Of a stretch of DNA of 64,000 nucleotides, positions 44,493-53,189 are shown one piece after another. This DNA is from Bacillus sp. V59.32b (GTDB lineage Bacteria > Bacillota > Bacilli > Bacillales > DSM-1321). The DNA lies in NCBI RefSeq assembly GCF_003429085.1, contig NZ_QVTC01000007.1, positions 1 to 64,000 on the forward strand, written 5' to 3'. Made by a program: the position numbers and the translations under genes. The notes under the pieces are model-generated. The model was not told where the DNA came from, did no database searches, and saw only the letters and a list, made by a program, of their open reading frames with translations. Within the stretch, counting starts at the first letter, position 1; every line of letters begins with the position of its first letter.

Positions 44493-45244
44493 ATGGACAT
44501 ATTGTTCTACGTGTTAACGGCGGCTTTTGCTAACATCTAAGGTAGATTTGTAATATTTCTTAAAAAAAACTGGTCTAGAAGGAGCCTTAATGCCTTAATG
44601 GCGTTAAGCGCTGGAATACTTTTCACATTTGCTATTATGGATTTAATACCTGAAGCAATAGAGTTATATGAATCAAGTCCAATATATATTGTTTTAGGAT
44701 TTTGTTTAATTTTTTTGTTCCAGCAGTTTCTTGCACCTCATTTTCATTTTGGAGAAGAGACTCACAAACATTCTCATTCACAGACCACAACGCTGGGTGC
44801 TTTAATGGGCATGTTAGTGCATACTTTTTTTGATGGTGTATCTATCGTTGCCAGTTTCAAAATAGATGAAAGAATAGGATTTGTTGTATTAATTGCAGTT
44901 TTGCTACATAAGATCCCTGACGGATGGACGATTTCATCAATTGTATTTGCAAATTTAAAAAGTAAGAAGAAGGCGATAGGTGCATCTGTGTTATTGGGTA
45001 TTTCAACTATCATGGGTGCATTTGCGGCTTTGTATTTTACTCAATTCTTTTTGGTAGATAGTATTATTCTTGCTATAGCTCTTTCCATTACAGCTGGTAT
45101 TTTTCTATATATCGCTACAGCTGATTTGTTACCCGTTGTAAGTGCGACTGAAGACAGATCAGTGATTCTTTTTTTTTTGTAGGAATTTTATTATATTATA
45201 TGCTTCATTGGATATTTGAACAATTAGCTCCGACGTTACATTAG
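44493..45244 (+). pseudogene. ZIP-family metal transporter gene with two lesions
   Basis: The reading frame starts at ATG 44493 with a TTTGGAGTG RBS, stops at TAA 44538 and continues in the same frame as GRFVIFLKKNWSRRSLNALMALSAGILFTFAIMDLIPE, a ZIP permease, with the His-rich loop HFHFGEETHKHSH and the metal motifs HTFFDGVSIVASF and HKIPDGW. Near the end a run of ten T (from 45168) is one base short; adding one T restores LFFFVGILLYYMLHWIFEQLAPTLH to TAG 45244. ZIP proteins import Zn or related metals. The TAA probably replaces TTA; the T run could be a sequencing slip, the TAA less so. Confidence 0.8.
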
Positions 45245-45328
45245 GTTTATTAAATAGATTTGTTAATATGCTTACCTGAAAAGTAAACTGATTAGAAATG
45301 ATTAATTATGTTTATGAAATGGAAATAC

Positions 45329-45355
45329 TATAATATTCAATCTTGCGTTTGATTG
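45329..45355 (+). promoter_or_regulatory. cadD promoter with CadC-type operator
   Basis: TATAAT (45329-45334) is followed at once by ATTCAATCTTGCGTTTGATT (45335-45354), which has the CadC operator layout. No good -35 is seen. cadD begins at 45386. Confidence 0.6.
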
Positions 45356-45385
45356 TTTACGAACACTATAAAGGGGTTGACACAA

Positions 45386-46048
45386 ATGAATTTAATTTTG
45401 ACCATAATTTCGGCTTTAGGGGCGTTTATCGCAACTAATATCGATGACATTTTTATTCTAATGTTGTTGTTCTCTCAGGCAAGGACACAGGCGAAAGCGA
45501 GTAACGGTAGAGCGGTTAACATGCAGACTAATGGAAACCGTATTTACCCTAGAGATATAGTCATTGGACAATATTTAGGTTTTGCACTTTTAGTTCTAAT
45601 CAGTCTCTTAGCGACATTTGGTGTAACTCTCATTCCTGATCAGTGGGTAGGTTTACTGGGACTAATCCCAATTTATTTAGGGGTTAAACTGTTTATAAAA
45701 GGTGAAGAAGAAGATGAAGGTGCCATTCTTTCCAGTTTAAACAAATTCAATAAATTCTATTTAAGTGTAGCCTTTATCACATTTGCCAATGGTGGAGACA
45801 ACATCGGAATTTACGTTCCGTTCTTTTCTACTTTGAACACGAATGAACTGGTTATTACGGTTGTTACCTTCTTTATTATGGTGGCGATCTGGTGTTTAAT
45901 CGGCTATCGTTTGGCCAGATTCAGATATGTTTCTGAAACACTTGAGAAATACGGCCGCTGGATTATTCCAATTGTGTTTATAGGATTAGGAATATATATT
46001 ATGTTAGAGAATGAAACTTTTACCGCTCTTTCTAATTTATTTAAATAA
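45386..46048 (+). CDS. cadD: CadD-family cadmium resistance transporter
   Basis: A 220-residue membrane protein with about 5-6 transmembrane segments. The N-terminal ISALGAFIATNIDDIFILMLLF and central FITFANGGDNIGIYVPFF are the two Asp-containing repeats of the CadD/LysE-like family, which confers low-level cadmium resistance. ATG 45386 follows AAAGGGG; an upstream TTG (45353) falls inside the operator. Its operator suggests control by one of the two CadC proteins. Confidence 0.9.
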   Translation: MNLILTIISALGAFIATNIDDIFILMLLFSQARTQAKASNGRAVNMQTNGNRIYPRDIVIGQYLGFALLVLISLLATFGVTLIPDQWVGLLGLIPIYLGVKLFIKGEEEDEGAILSSLNKFNKFYLSVAFITFANGGDNIGIYVPFFSTLNTNELVITVVTFFIMVAIWCLIGYRLARFRYVSETLEKYGRWIIPIVFIGLGIYIMLENETFTALSNLFK

Positions 46049-46142
46049 ACTGATGGCAGCATAGACATCTCTTAATACGAAATAATAAAAAGGATTTCTC
46101 CATCTGGTATAAAACGTTACATGTCGCAATAAGTATAATAAG

Positions 46143-46171
46143 CTCAACGCAATTTGCGTTGGGTCTTTTTT
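46143..46171 (+). terminator. Terminator after cadD
   Basis: CAACGCAA (46145-46152) pairs with TTGCGTTG (46154-46161), followed shortly by TTTTTT. Confidence 0.75.
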
Positions 46172-46236
46172 CATGGCATCAATTGAGATAAACTGTTAGG
46201 AATTGTTACAAAGCAGCTGAGAAAAAAATAACATCA

Positions 46237-46276
46237 ATCAAATATACTTTTGAGTATCAGTAAAAAGGGGTATAAT
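46237..46276 (+). promoter_or_regulatory. Promoter and CadC-type operator of cadC copy 2
   Basis: TTGAGT (46249-46254) and TATAAT (46271-46276) have a 16-base spacer. ATCAAATATACTTTTGAGTA (46237-46256) overlaps the -35 and resembles the CadC sites upstream of copy 1. Confidence 0.65.
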
Positions 46277-46309
46277 AAAATTAATAAAAATTTTGAAGGA
46301 AGTGATTAT

Positions 46310-46678
46310 ATGAGTCAAAAGGACACTTGTGAAATTTATTGTTTTGACGAACAAAAAGTGAACCGGATACAGGGTAAACTACAACAAGTAGATCTAGCTA
46401 GTGTTGCCCAGTTATTTAAAGCGCTAGCAGATGAAAATAGAGCAAAAATTGCCTTTTCTTTGTGCCAAGATGGGGAACTATGTGTATGCGATATAGCTAA
46501 TATCATTGGTTCTTCAGTCGCCACCGCTTCTCACCACCTACGAAGTCTTCATAAACAAGGGCTTCTGAAGTATAGAAAAGAGGGTAAATTAGCTTTTTAC
46601 TCGTTAGAAAATGAACAAATCAAGCAACTAATTTCCATTGCATTATCAAACAAACAGGAGGCTACAGTCAATGTCTGA
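46310..46678 (+). CDS. cadC: CadC-type ArsR-family repressor, copy 2
   Basis: A 122-residue paralog of the protein at 40027, with the same N-terminal Cys pair (KDTCEIYC), ELCVCDIANIIG metal site and SHHLRSLHKQGLLKYRKEG recognition region. ATG 46310 has GAAGGAAGTG upstream; earlier in-frame starts lie inside the promoter. It overlaps the second cadA by 8 bases, so repressor and pump are co-translated. Confidence 0.92.
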   Translation: MSQKDTCEIYCFDEQKVNRIQGKLQQVDLASVAQLFKALADENRAKIAFSLCQDGELCVCDIANIIGSSVATASHHLRSLHKQGLLKYRKEGKLAFYSLENEQIKQLISIALSNKQEATVNV

Positions 46679-48806
46679 ACAACTAGCAAAGTCCACAGAT
46701 CAAGAGACAAAGACCTATCGCATACAAGGATTCACCTGAGCAGATTGTGCAAAAACGTTCGAAACGAACGTAAAACACCTGTATGGTGTTTCTGATGCTA
46801 AAGTTAACTTTGGAGCTTCTAAACTTACTGTTACAGGAAGTACCACCATCGAAGAACTTGAGAAGGCAGGAGCTTTTGAAAACCTAAGAGTTCGAGATGA
46901 AAAAGAACAAGCAATAGAACGTGAACCTTTTTGGAGACAAAAAGAAAACATTAAAGTATATATTTCAGCAGTGCTTTTAATTATTAGCTGGTTCCTTGCT
47001 GAACAATATGGTGAAGAGCATATTATTCCTACAATTGGATACGCTGCTTCCATTCTTATTGGAGGATATTCCCTCTTTATCAAAGGACTAAAAAATTTAG
47101 TTCGATTAAAGTTCGATATGAACACCCTAATGACAGTTGCGATTATAGGAGCAGCAGCTATAGGGGAATGGGGAGAAGGAGCGACAGTTGTTATTCTGTT
47201 TGCGGTAAGTGAGGCATTAGAGCGTTATTCGATGGATAAAGCCCGTCAATCCATCCAATCACTAATGGATATAGCTCCAAAAGAAGCCCTGATTCGACGA
47301 GGGAACGAAGAAATGATGGTCCATGTGGAAGATATTCAAGTTGGAGACATCATGATTGTTAAGCCGGGTCAAAAGTTAGCAATGGACGGAGTTGTAGTAA
47401 AAGGTACATCCACATTGAATCAGGCCGCCATAACAGGTGAAAGTGTTCCTGTGGCAAAAGCAGTCAAGGACGAAGTTTTCGCAGGAACTTTGAACGAAGA
47501 AGGATTGCTCGAAGTAGAAGTGTCTAAGCGTGTTGAAGATACAACTCTTTCTAAAATAATTCACTTGGTTGAAGAAGCTCAAGCAGAGAGAGCGCCATCT
47601 CAAGCTTTTGTGGACCGATTCGCGAAATATTATACACCATTCATTATCCTATTGGCATTTATGATCGCTATCGTTCCTCCATTGCTTTTTGGGGGAGACT
47701 GGAGCGAGTGGATTTATCAGGGATTAGCTGTGTTAGTAGTTGGTTGTCCATGTGCATTGGTCATTTCAACACCTGTTTCCATTGTTACAGCAATAGGTAA
47801 CGCTGCTAAAAATGGTGTGTTAATTAAAGGTGGAATTCATCTAGAAGAAGCAGGAGCTTTAAAAGTTATTGCTTTTGATAAAACAGGAACATTAACAAAA
47901 GGGGTCCCTGCAGTAACTGATGTAATCTCGTTTGGACGTAATGAAAAGGAATTAATGAACATAACTGCTGCAATTGAAAAAGGATCACAGCACCCGCTTG
48001 CATCCGCGATTATGCGAAAAGCGGAGGAAGATGGATCCGATTTTAACAAGGTGGTCGTGGATGACTTCCAATCGATTACAGGTAAAGGCGTAAAAGCCAG
48101 CGTGAATGGGGTTATATATTACGTCGGTAGTCCGAACCTATTAGAAGAATTACATCAAGGCATTAAAAAAGAATTAAATGAACAGATTAATACCTTACAA
48201 ACGCAAGGAAAAACCGTAATGGTTCTAGGCACAGAACAGGAGATTCTTTCGTTGATTGCTGTAGCTGACGAAATGAGAGAGTCATCTAAAGAAGTTATTC
48301 GAAGACTTCATGAAATTGGTATTGAAAAAACAGTGATGCTTACAGGTGATAACCACCGAACAGCACAAGCTATCGGAAATGAAGTAGGAGTGTCCGACAT
48401 CAAGGCAGATTTGTTGCCGGAGGATAAGTTAACCTATATTAAACAGCTCCGTGAAAAGTACCAAAGTGTCGCGATGGTTGGAGATGGTGTTAATGATGCA
48501 CCAGCACTTGCAGCATCAACCGTTGGTGTTGCGATGGGTGGCGCTGGAACAGATACAGCGTTAGAAACAGCGGATATTGCGCTAATGTCTGATGATTTAT
48601 CCAAATTACCATATACAATCAAATTAAGTCGGAAGGCTTTAACGATTATTAAGCAAAATATCACCTTCTCTTTAGCCATTAAGGCGGTAGCATTACTTTT
48701 AATCATCCCCGGTTGGTTAACCCTATGGTTAGCGATTTTTGCGGATATGGGAGCTACACTCCTTGTTACACTAAATAGTTTGCGGCTTTTAAAGGTCAAA
48801 GAGTAA
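46671..48806 (+). CDS. cadA: CadA-like P1B ATPase with in-frame TGA at the HMA cysteine (candidate selenoprotein)
   Basis: A 711-residue metal ATPase read from ATG 46671 (ACAGGAGG RBS). The single N-terminal metal domain reads YRIQGFT-TGA-ADC: the TGA (46737-46739, residue 23) stands at the first Cys of GFTCxxC, and the rest of the frame is fully open with CPC at 359-361, Asp403 (DKTGTLT) and [10 protein letters not shown]. The paralog at 40385 has TGC there. A hairpin (46755-46771), absent from the paralog, places its loop 21 nt after the TGA. Reading as Sec gives U23-x-x-C26. If TGA stops translation, a GTG at 46971 without RBS is the next start and the metal domain is lost. Confidence 0.8.
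46755..46771 (+). other. Candidate bacterial SECIS hairpin in cadA copy 2
   Basis: ACGTTC (46755-46760), loop GAAAC (46761-46765) and GAACGT (46766-46771) form a perfect stem; the loop-closing G-C could also pair, leaving AAA. The loop starts 21 nt after the TGA with a G as its first base. A second hairpin, AAACACC-TGTAT-GGTGTTT, follows at 46773-46791. Confidence 0.45.
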
Positions 48807-48828
48807 ATTGTGATCAGCAAGGAAAGGT

Positions 48829-48865
48829 AAGGACCAAACCATATGAACGGTTTGGTCCTTGTTTT
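48829..48865 (+). terminator. Terminator after cadA copy 2
   Basis: A perfect 12-pair stem AAGGACCAAACC (48829-48840) / GGTTTGGTCCTT (48849-48860) is followed by GTTTT. Confidence 0.85.
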
Positions 48866-48956
48866 AGTTCATCTTTTTAAACTTAACCATTTCAAAATTC
48901 AAATTATCTAAGCCAGTAAAATCTATGTTTTTTATTGCTCTGCAGTAATTAATCAT

Positions 48957-49166
48957 GAACTAAATGTTTCTTCGGAGCAATTTGTTCTTTTTAAGAATGA
49001 GGGAGAAGATATTTCAATTGAAGCCGACAGTGAAAATACAATCGTGCTGATTCTAAGCGGGGAGCCATTAAATGAACCGATTGCCCACCGCGGACCGTTT
49101 GTGATGAACACAGAGGAAGAACTATTCCAGGCTTTTAAGGATTATCAGAACGGGATGTTTGACTAA
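48957..49166 (+). pseudogene. C-terminal remnant of a pirin gene
   Basis: The frame encodes about 69 residues ending in GEPLNEPIAHRGPFVMNTEEELFQAFKDYQNGMFD, the conserved C-terminus of pirin-family proteins (cupin, about 230-290 residues). There is no start codon, RBS or N-terminal part; upstream DNA is the terminator of cadA copy 2. Like the resB tail on the other side, it marks an edge of the island. Confidence 0.85.
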
Positions 49167-49212
49167 GGAGGGAGAACACTTCTGGTTAGGCAACCATTAT
49201 TAATTAAGAGGA

Positions 49213-49255
49213 AAACGCTATTCTTTCATGGCAACTGAAAGAATAGCGTTTTTTG
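49213..49255 (+). terminator. Strong terminator after the pirin remnant
   Basis: AAACGCTATTCTTTCA (from 49213) pairs over about 15 bases with TGAAAGAATAGCGTTT, followed by more T. It may be the original terminator of the pirin gene. Confidence 0.8.
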
Positions 49256-49325
49256 TTTTCTTCATTGTAATTATGTCCGACAGCAGTAGAAGGGAATAAG
49301 CAACTATTATCTTAACGTAGGGTAC

Positions 49326-49640
49326 TTAAAACATCTCGTTAATTTCCCACGATTCGACGGTCAAATACGCGGTGTGCGGATCCATGCCTTTGCCCATTAA
49401 ATAGGCCATAGCAGCCACTTCCTGCAAAGCATGCTTATATGAAGTGTCCTTCGCCTCCTCCATTCCGTAATGAACAAAAGGGGAAATCTTCTTTAACACT
49501 TCTGATTTCAAATGAGGATAAATAGGTTGTTTGACCAGCGGCTGCGCCCAAATCTCAGATTTGGGATATTGCGGGAAATCATCTGCAAATTGCGGCTGGT
49601 TGTAAGACATTCCATATGGGTACTGGCGGTAAGGATTCAT
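49326..49640 (-). CDS. Hypothetical protein with Tyr/Pro-rich N-terminus
   Basis: A 104-residue protein. The first 45 residues are rich in Tyr, Pro, Gln and Phe (MNPYRQYPYGMSYNQPQF), and the rest is helical (LKSEVLKKISPFVHYGMEEA, YKHALQEVAAMAYLMGKGMD). The Tyr/Pro-rich start recalls small spore-coat or surface proteins of Bacillus, but I recognise no family. AAAGGAAA precedes its ATG. It stands alone and diverges from the protease gene. Confidence 0.65.
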   Translation of the reverse strand: MNPYRQYPYGMSYNQPQFADDFPQYPKSEIWAQPLVKQPIYPHLKSEVLKKISPFVHYGMEEAKDTSYKHALQEVAAMAYLMGKGMDPHTAYLTVESWEINEMF

Positions 49641-49872
49641 TAGTAATTTCCTTTCTTATTATATATCTTAACGGTTTTATACTATGTTCCGCAAAAGCCC
49701 TTGGCATAGACAGTAGCCTACTTACAACAAATTTGGAGATGAATGAATTCCATAATGAAAACAAATTTAGAACCTGATTAATCCCATGAGATTAAACACC
49801 ACTATTTGCCATCGTTAAATACCGATGACAAAAACAAACTAATAAAATCAAATTGATTCCAGGGGTGCCTTC

Positions 49873-51282
49873 ATGGGAAAAATACCTAGGTTCTTACTAT
49901 TTACTATTTCCTTTGCGATTCTTATAACGGTTGGATCGGTCTTTTTGTCTCATAACGAAAGAAATACTCGAAATCCGGAAATTAATACTGCCAATAACCG
50001 ATTTAATGTCCCTGTTTCAAGAATCCAGAATGTTAATAACGGCCGGCAGCTCCTGCAGATCAACAGCATTGCGGACGGGGAAAATCTCAAGATGCATTTA
50101 CGGGCTGATCAGGGCGTGTTTCTCCTCAATCAAAATGGCGGAAGGGAGAGCCATTATAACAAAAAAGAAGTATCGGTAAAATTCAAGGACAATCCAAGCC
50201 AGCAGACGATAAACAAGCTAATGGCGGACGTTGATGGGCAGGTTGTAAAAAATCTCGAGTCCAGATTCGTTTTTCGCTCTAATCGTCTGACAACACCAGA
50301 ACTGATTCAGCGTTTCAAAAGCCGGGGCGAAGTGGAATACGCGGAACCCAATTATCTGTATCTGCAAAATCAAACCGATTTGCCGAATGACCTTTTGTAC
50401 CGTGAACAGTATCAATGGAACTTGCCTGTCATCCAAACAGAATCAGGCTGGGGTGTTTCAAGAGGTGATGAAGATATTGTGATCGCAGTCATAGATACGG
50501 GTGTCGATTTAAATCATCCGGATTTAAGAAGGCGGGTAACGGAGGGATACAATGTGCTGGCAGATAATAACATTCCTCAAGATGATAATGGCCATGGCAC
50601 CCACGTATCCGGTATTATTGCCTCTGAAACAAATAACCGTGAAGGAGTCGCCGGGCTTACATGGTTTAATAAGATTATGCCGATTAAAGCAATGAGTGCA
50701 GCAGGGTATGGCACTACTTTTGATATAGCAAAGGGGATTATCTGGGCGGTTGATCACGGGGCAGATGTCATCAATTTGAGCTTAGGGAATTATCATCCAT
50801 CTTCTTTGATGAAAGAAGCTGTCGAATATGCCTATGCTAACAACGTGGTCCTAGTGTCCGCAGCAGGGAACGAAAATACGAGCGATGCGAGCTATCCTGC
50901 TATTTATCCGGAAGTTCTTAGTGTCTCTGCCGTAAGCTACACGGGGGAACGCGCTTCTTTTTCGAATTATGGAGACTATATCGATGTTGCAGCTCCTGGC
51001 GTCCAAATTCCAAGTACGTATGTAAATCGGCAATATGCGGCGATGTCGGGAACATCCATGGCTGCGCCTCATGTAGCAGGACTGGCAGGCCTCGTGCTTT
51101 CTGAAAACCCTGATTTAACAAATAGAGAGGTCATGGACATTATTAAAGATACCGCGTATGACATCGGCGCACGCGGCAATGACGAAGACTTTGGCAGCGG
51201 GTTGATCGATGTCAGTAATGCGTTGGAAGCTGCCCGGAACCATGATGAGGGAAGAAACTTCATTGATGATTTATTTGAATAA
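49873..51282 (+). CDS. Secreted or membrane-anchored subtilisin-like serine protease
   Basis: A 469-residue S8 protease. A signal/anchor segment lies at 6-27. A propeptide region runs to ~175, including an inhibitor-like part KKEVSVKFKDNPSQQTINKLM...RGEVEYAEPNYLY. The catalytic domain has Asp in AVIDTGVDLNHPD, His in DNGHGTHVSGIIA, the oxyanion Asn in SAAGNENTSDASYP and Ser in MSGTSMAAPHVAG. The layout matches thermitase-like exported subtilases. It is unrelated in architecture to the cytoplasmic IspA at 1515. Confidence 0.92.
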   Translation: MGKIPRFLLFTISFAILITVGSVFLSHNERNTRNPEINTANNRFNVPVSRIQNVNNGRQLLQINSIADGENLKMHLRADQGVFLLNQNGGRESHYNKKEVSVKFKDNPSQQTINKLMADVDGQVVKNLESRFVFRSNRLTTPELIQRFKSRGEVEYAEPNYLYLQNQTDLPNDLLYREQYQWNLPVIQTESGWGVSRGDEDIVIAVIDTGVDLNHPDLRRRVTEGYNVLADNNIPQDDNGHGTHVSGIIASETNNREGVAGLTWFNKIMPIKAMSAAGYGTTFDIAKGIIWAVDHGADVINLSLGNYHPSSLMKEAVEYAYANNVVLVSAAGNENTSDASYPAIYPEVLSVSAVSYTGERASFSNYGDYIDVAAPGVQIPSTYVNRQYAAMSGTSMAAPHVAGLAGLVLSENPDLTNREVMDIIKDTAYDIGARGNDEDFGSGLIDVSNALEAARNHDEGRNFIDDLFE

Positions 51283-51394
51283 TTGATTGGTAAAAGAACA
51301 GGGACCAAAAACGAAAACAACTCGTGAGGTTCCTCAGTTTACAACAATCACCAGTGGATTTAGATGTTGCTAAAATCATACTCGAAAATGCGTT

Positions 51395-51515
51395 TCGTTT
51401 GAATGGACGACGTTTTCGTTCAATTGACCGGTAGTTTCATTAAATCATCATGATTTTCGTTTAAAATGAACTCTGTTTTCGTTTAAATCAGATGAATGAT
51501 CGTTTAAATGATTAA
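51395..51515. repeat. Short direct repeats built on TTTTCGTTTAAAT
   Basis: At least four variants of ACGTTTTCGTTCAATT, GATTTTCGTTTAAAATGA, TGTTTTCGTTTAAATCAG and GATCGTTTAAATGATT occur about 25-40 bases apart between the subtilase and the next repeat. There is no coding potential. Such clusters recur between genes in Bacillus relatives; their function is not known to me. Confidence 0.55.
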
Positions 51516-51593
51516 AGACCCTCTGTAGTCATATGATAAAATGTAAATTCTGCAGAAAAAAGGACCTTCGCTTACCTATATTTTTTACATGCA

Positions 51594-51623
51594 GATGCTA
51601 AGTTACAGCTTAGCATCTTTTTT
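51594..51623 (+). terminator. Hairpin with T run downstream of the repeat cluster
   Basis: GATGCTAAG (51594-51602) pairs with CTTAGCATC (51609-51617), followed by TTTTTT. It lies over 300 bases after the subtilase stop and may belong to the repeat unit or end the subtilase transcript. Confidence 0.65.
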
Positions 51624-51843
51624 ATACGCAGATTTAGACATGAAAAGACGAAGATCTTCATTATTTCTCCCTTTAAGGTTTCGGAACTTCTTTCTGAAAA
51701 CCCTGATTTTTTCGCAATATGGTTTTGAAATCCTCGGAAGGTATTATATACATGGGGTTAATCATATTTGAACGGCACGTCCAATTGAAATATATCAAAG
51801 GAAATGTTATTCTAAAATCTTGATTATGCATTATTTTAAAAAT
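51624..51843. other. Gene-free stretch between the terminator and the MITE
   Basis: A short frame (51589-51771) is open here, but it overlaps the terminator and has no RBS or recognisable product. I see no other feature. Confidence 0.4.
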
Positions 51844-52020
51844 AGGCTCTGTTAAATTCCATTGTTGATTTTCAAATGGTCATGGAATCTACTCGCTTTC
51901 CGCGGACGAACTGGCAAGCCTCCTCACTCGTACCTCGCTGCGGGGTCTTGCCAGCCCGTTTTTCCGCAGGAGTCTCGCAGATTCCCTTCCCAAAAACAAC
52001 ATTATCATTTAACAGAACCT
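51844..52020. mobile_element. MITE-like element with terminal inverted repeats
   Basis: This 177-base element has imperfect inverted ends: AGGCTCTGTTAAAT at the left, and the complement of AGGTTCTGTTAAATG at the right. The middle contains GC-rich inverted segments (CTGGCAAGCC / TCTTGCCAGC) that can fold. AAAAAT flanks it on both sides and could be a target duplication, although the site is AT-rich. The right end is repeated at 1-57. It codes for nothing. Confidence 0.75.
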
Positions 52021-52091
52021 AAAAATAAAAAAGTTTAATATCTGATTTAAAGCTGATGATTCACTTACAATAAATTATGAGGTGGATGAAC

Positions 52092-53054
52092 ATGGAGAAT
52101 AAATATCGAGTTTTGCTTTATTATCAATATGTCACGATCGAAGACCCTGAAAGGTTTACAAAGAACCATTTACGGTTTTGTAAAGAAGTGGGATTAAAAG
52201 GACGGATTCTGGTTTCAAGTGAAGGAATCAATGGAACGGTTTCAGGGACATTGGAGCAAACTGAGGAATATATGGAGCATATGCAGCGGGATATCCGCTT
52301 TAAAGATATGGTGTATAAAATGGATTATGCCGACCAGCATACGTTTAAGAACATACATGTCCGTCACCGCAGAGAGCTGGTCACCTTAGGTTTGGACGAA
52401 GACGTGAACCCTCTGGAGCTAACAGGGACATATCTCGAACCAAAGGAATTCTTTGCACAAATGCAAGATGAGGATACGGTTGTAATCGACGCTCGGAACG
52501 ATTATGAATACGAACTGGGGCATTTCCGCAATGCAATCAAACCTGATATAAAAGCGTTTCGTGAATTGCCTGCTTGGATCCGAGAGAATAAAGAAAAATT
52601 AGAAGGCAAAAAAATCCTGACTTATTGCACCGGCGGAGTCCGCTGCGAAAAGTTTTCTGGATGGCTGTTGAAAGAGGGATTCGAAGATGTTGCCCAATTA
52701 CATGGGGGAATCGTTACGTACGGCAATGATCCAGAAGTAAAAGGGCAGCTATGGGACGGCCAGTGTTATGTGTTTGATGACAGAATCGGTGTGCCGATTA
52801 ATAAGGTGGAAACTGTAGTTGTCGGACGGGACTACTTTACTAACGAACCTTGCGAACGATACGTAAATTGCGCAAATCCCGAATGCGATAAACGCATATT
52901 CTGCACGGAGGAAAATGAACATCGTTATATGCGGAGCTGCAGCCATGAATGTCGGGTTCACCCGGAGAATTTATATGTGAAAGAACACGGATTAAATAAA
53001 AGTGAAATTCAATCAAGATTAAATGAGATAGATAGTACAAAGGTTTCTTTATAA
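52092..53054 (+). CDS. trhO: tRNA uridine(34) hydroxylase / rhodanese-like YceA family (TrhO)
   Basis: A 320-residue protein. The N-terminal acylphosphatase-like domain ([18 protein letters not shown]...[20 protein letters not shown]) is followed by a rhodanese domain with active Cys in [17 protein letters not shown], and a Cys-rich C-terminus ([12 protein letters not shown]...HECRVHP). TrhO installs 5-hydroxyuridine at the wobble position of tRNAs. ATG 52092 is preferred because GAGGTGG precedes it; ATG 52077 would put that RBS inside the gene. Confidence 0.92.
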   Translation: MENKYRVLLYYQYVTIEDPERFTKNHLRFCKEVGLKGRILVSSEGINGTVSGTLEQTEEYMEHMQRDIRFKDMVYKMDYADQHTFKNIHVRHRRELVTLGLDEDVNPLELTGTYLEPKEFFAQMQDEDTVVIDARNDYEYELGHFRNAIKPDIKAFRELPAWIRENKEKLEGKKILTYCTGGVRCEKFSGWLLKEGFEDVAQLHGGIVTYGNDPEVKGQLWDGQCYVFDDRIGVPINKVETVVVGRDYFTNEPCERYVNCANPECDKRIFCTEENEHRYMRSCSHECRVHPENLYVKEHGLNKSEIQSRLNEIDSTKVSL

Positions 53055-53060
53055 ACCTAT

Positions 53061-53097
53061 AAAAACAGCCACTTCATGAATGAAGTGGCTGTTTTTA
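53061..53097. terminator. Bidirectional terminator between trhO and the LLM gene
   Basis: AAAAACAGCCACTTCA (53061-53076) pairs perfectly with TGAAGTGGCTGTTTTT (53081-53096). Confidence 0.88.
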
Positions 53098-53189
53098 TTT
53101 TTGGGAACTATATTTCAATCATGCTTGTTATTGATTGCGTGTCAAGCATACAGCCGTTTGTATGCTTTGCAAAACAGGGGTTCATCTCC

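Noticed and set aside
46971-48806. Separate shorter ATPase gene starting at GTG 46971
   Set aside because: There is no RBS, and the start lies inside the first membrane helix; the frame is continuous with ATG 46671 apart from the TGA.
51589-51771. 60-codon open frame after the subtilase gene
   Set aside because: It overlaps a terminator hairpin, has no RBS and no family resemblance.
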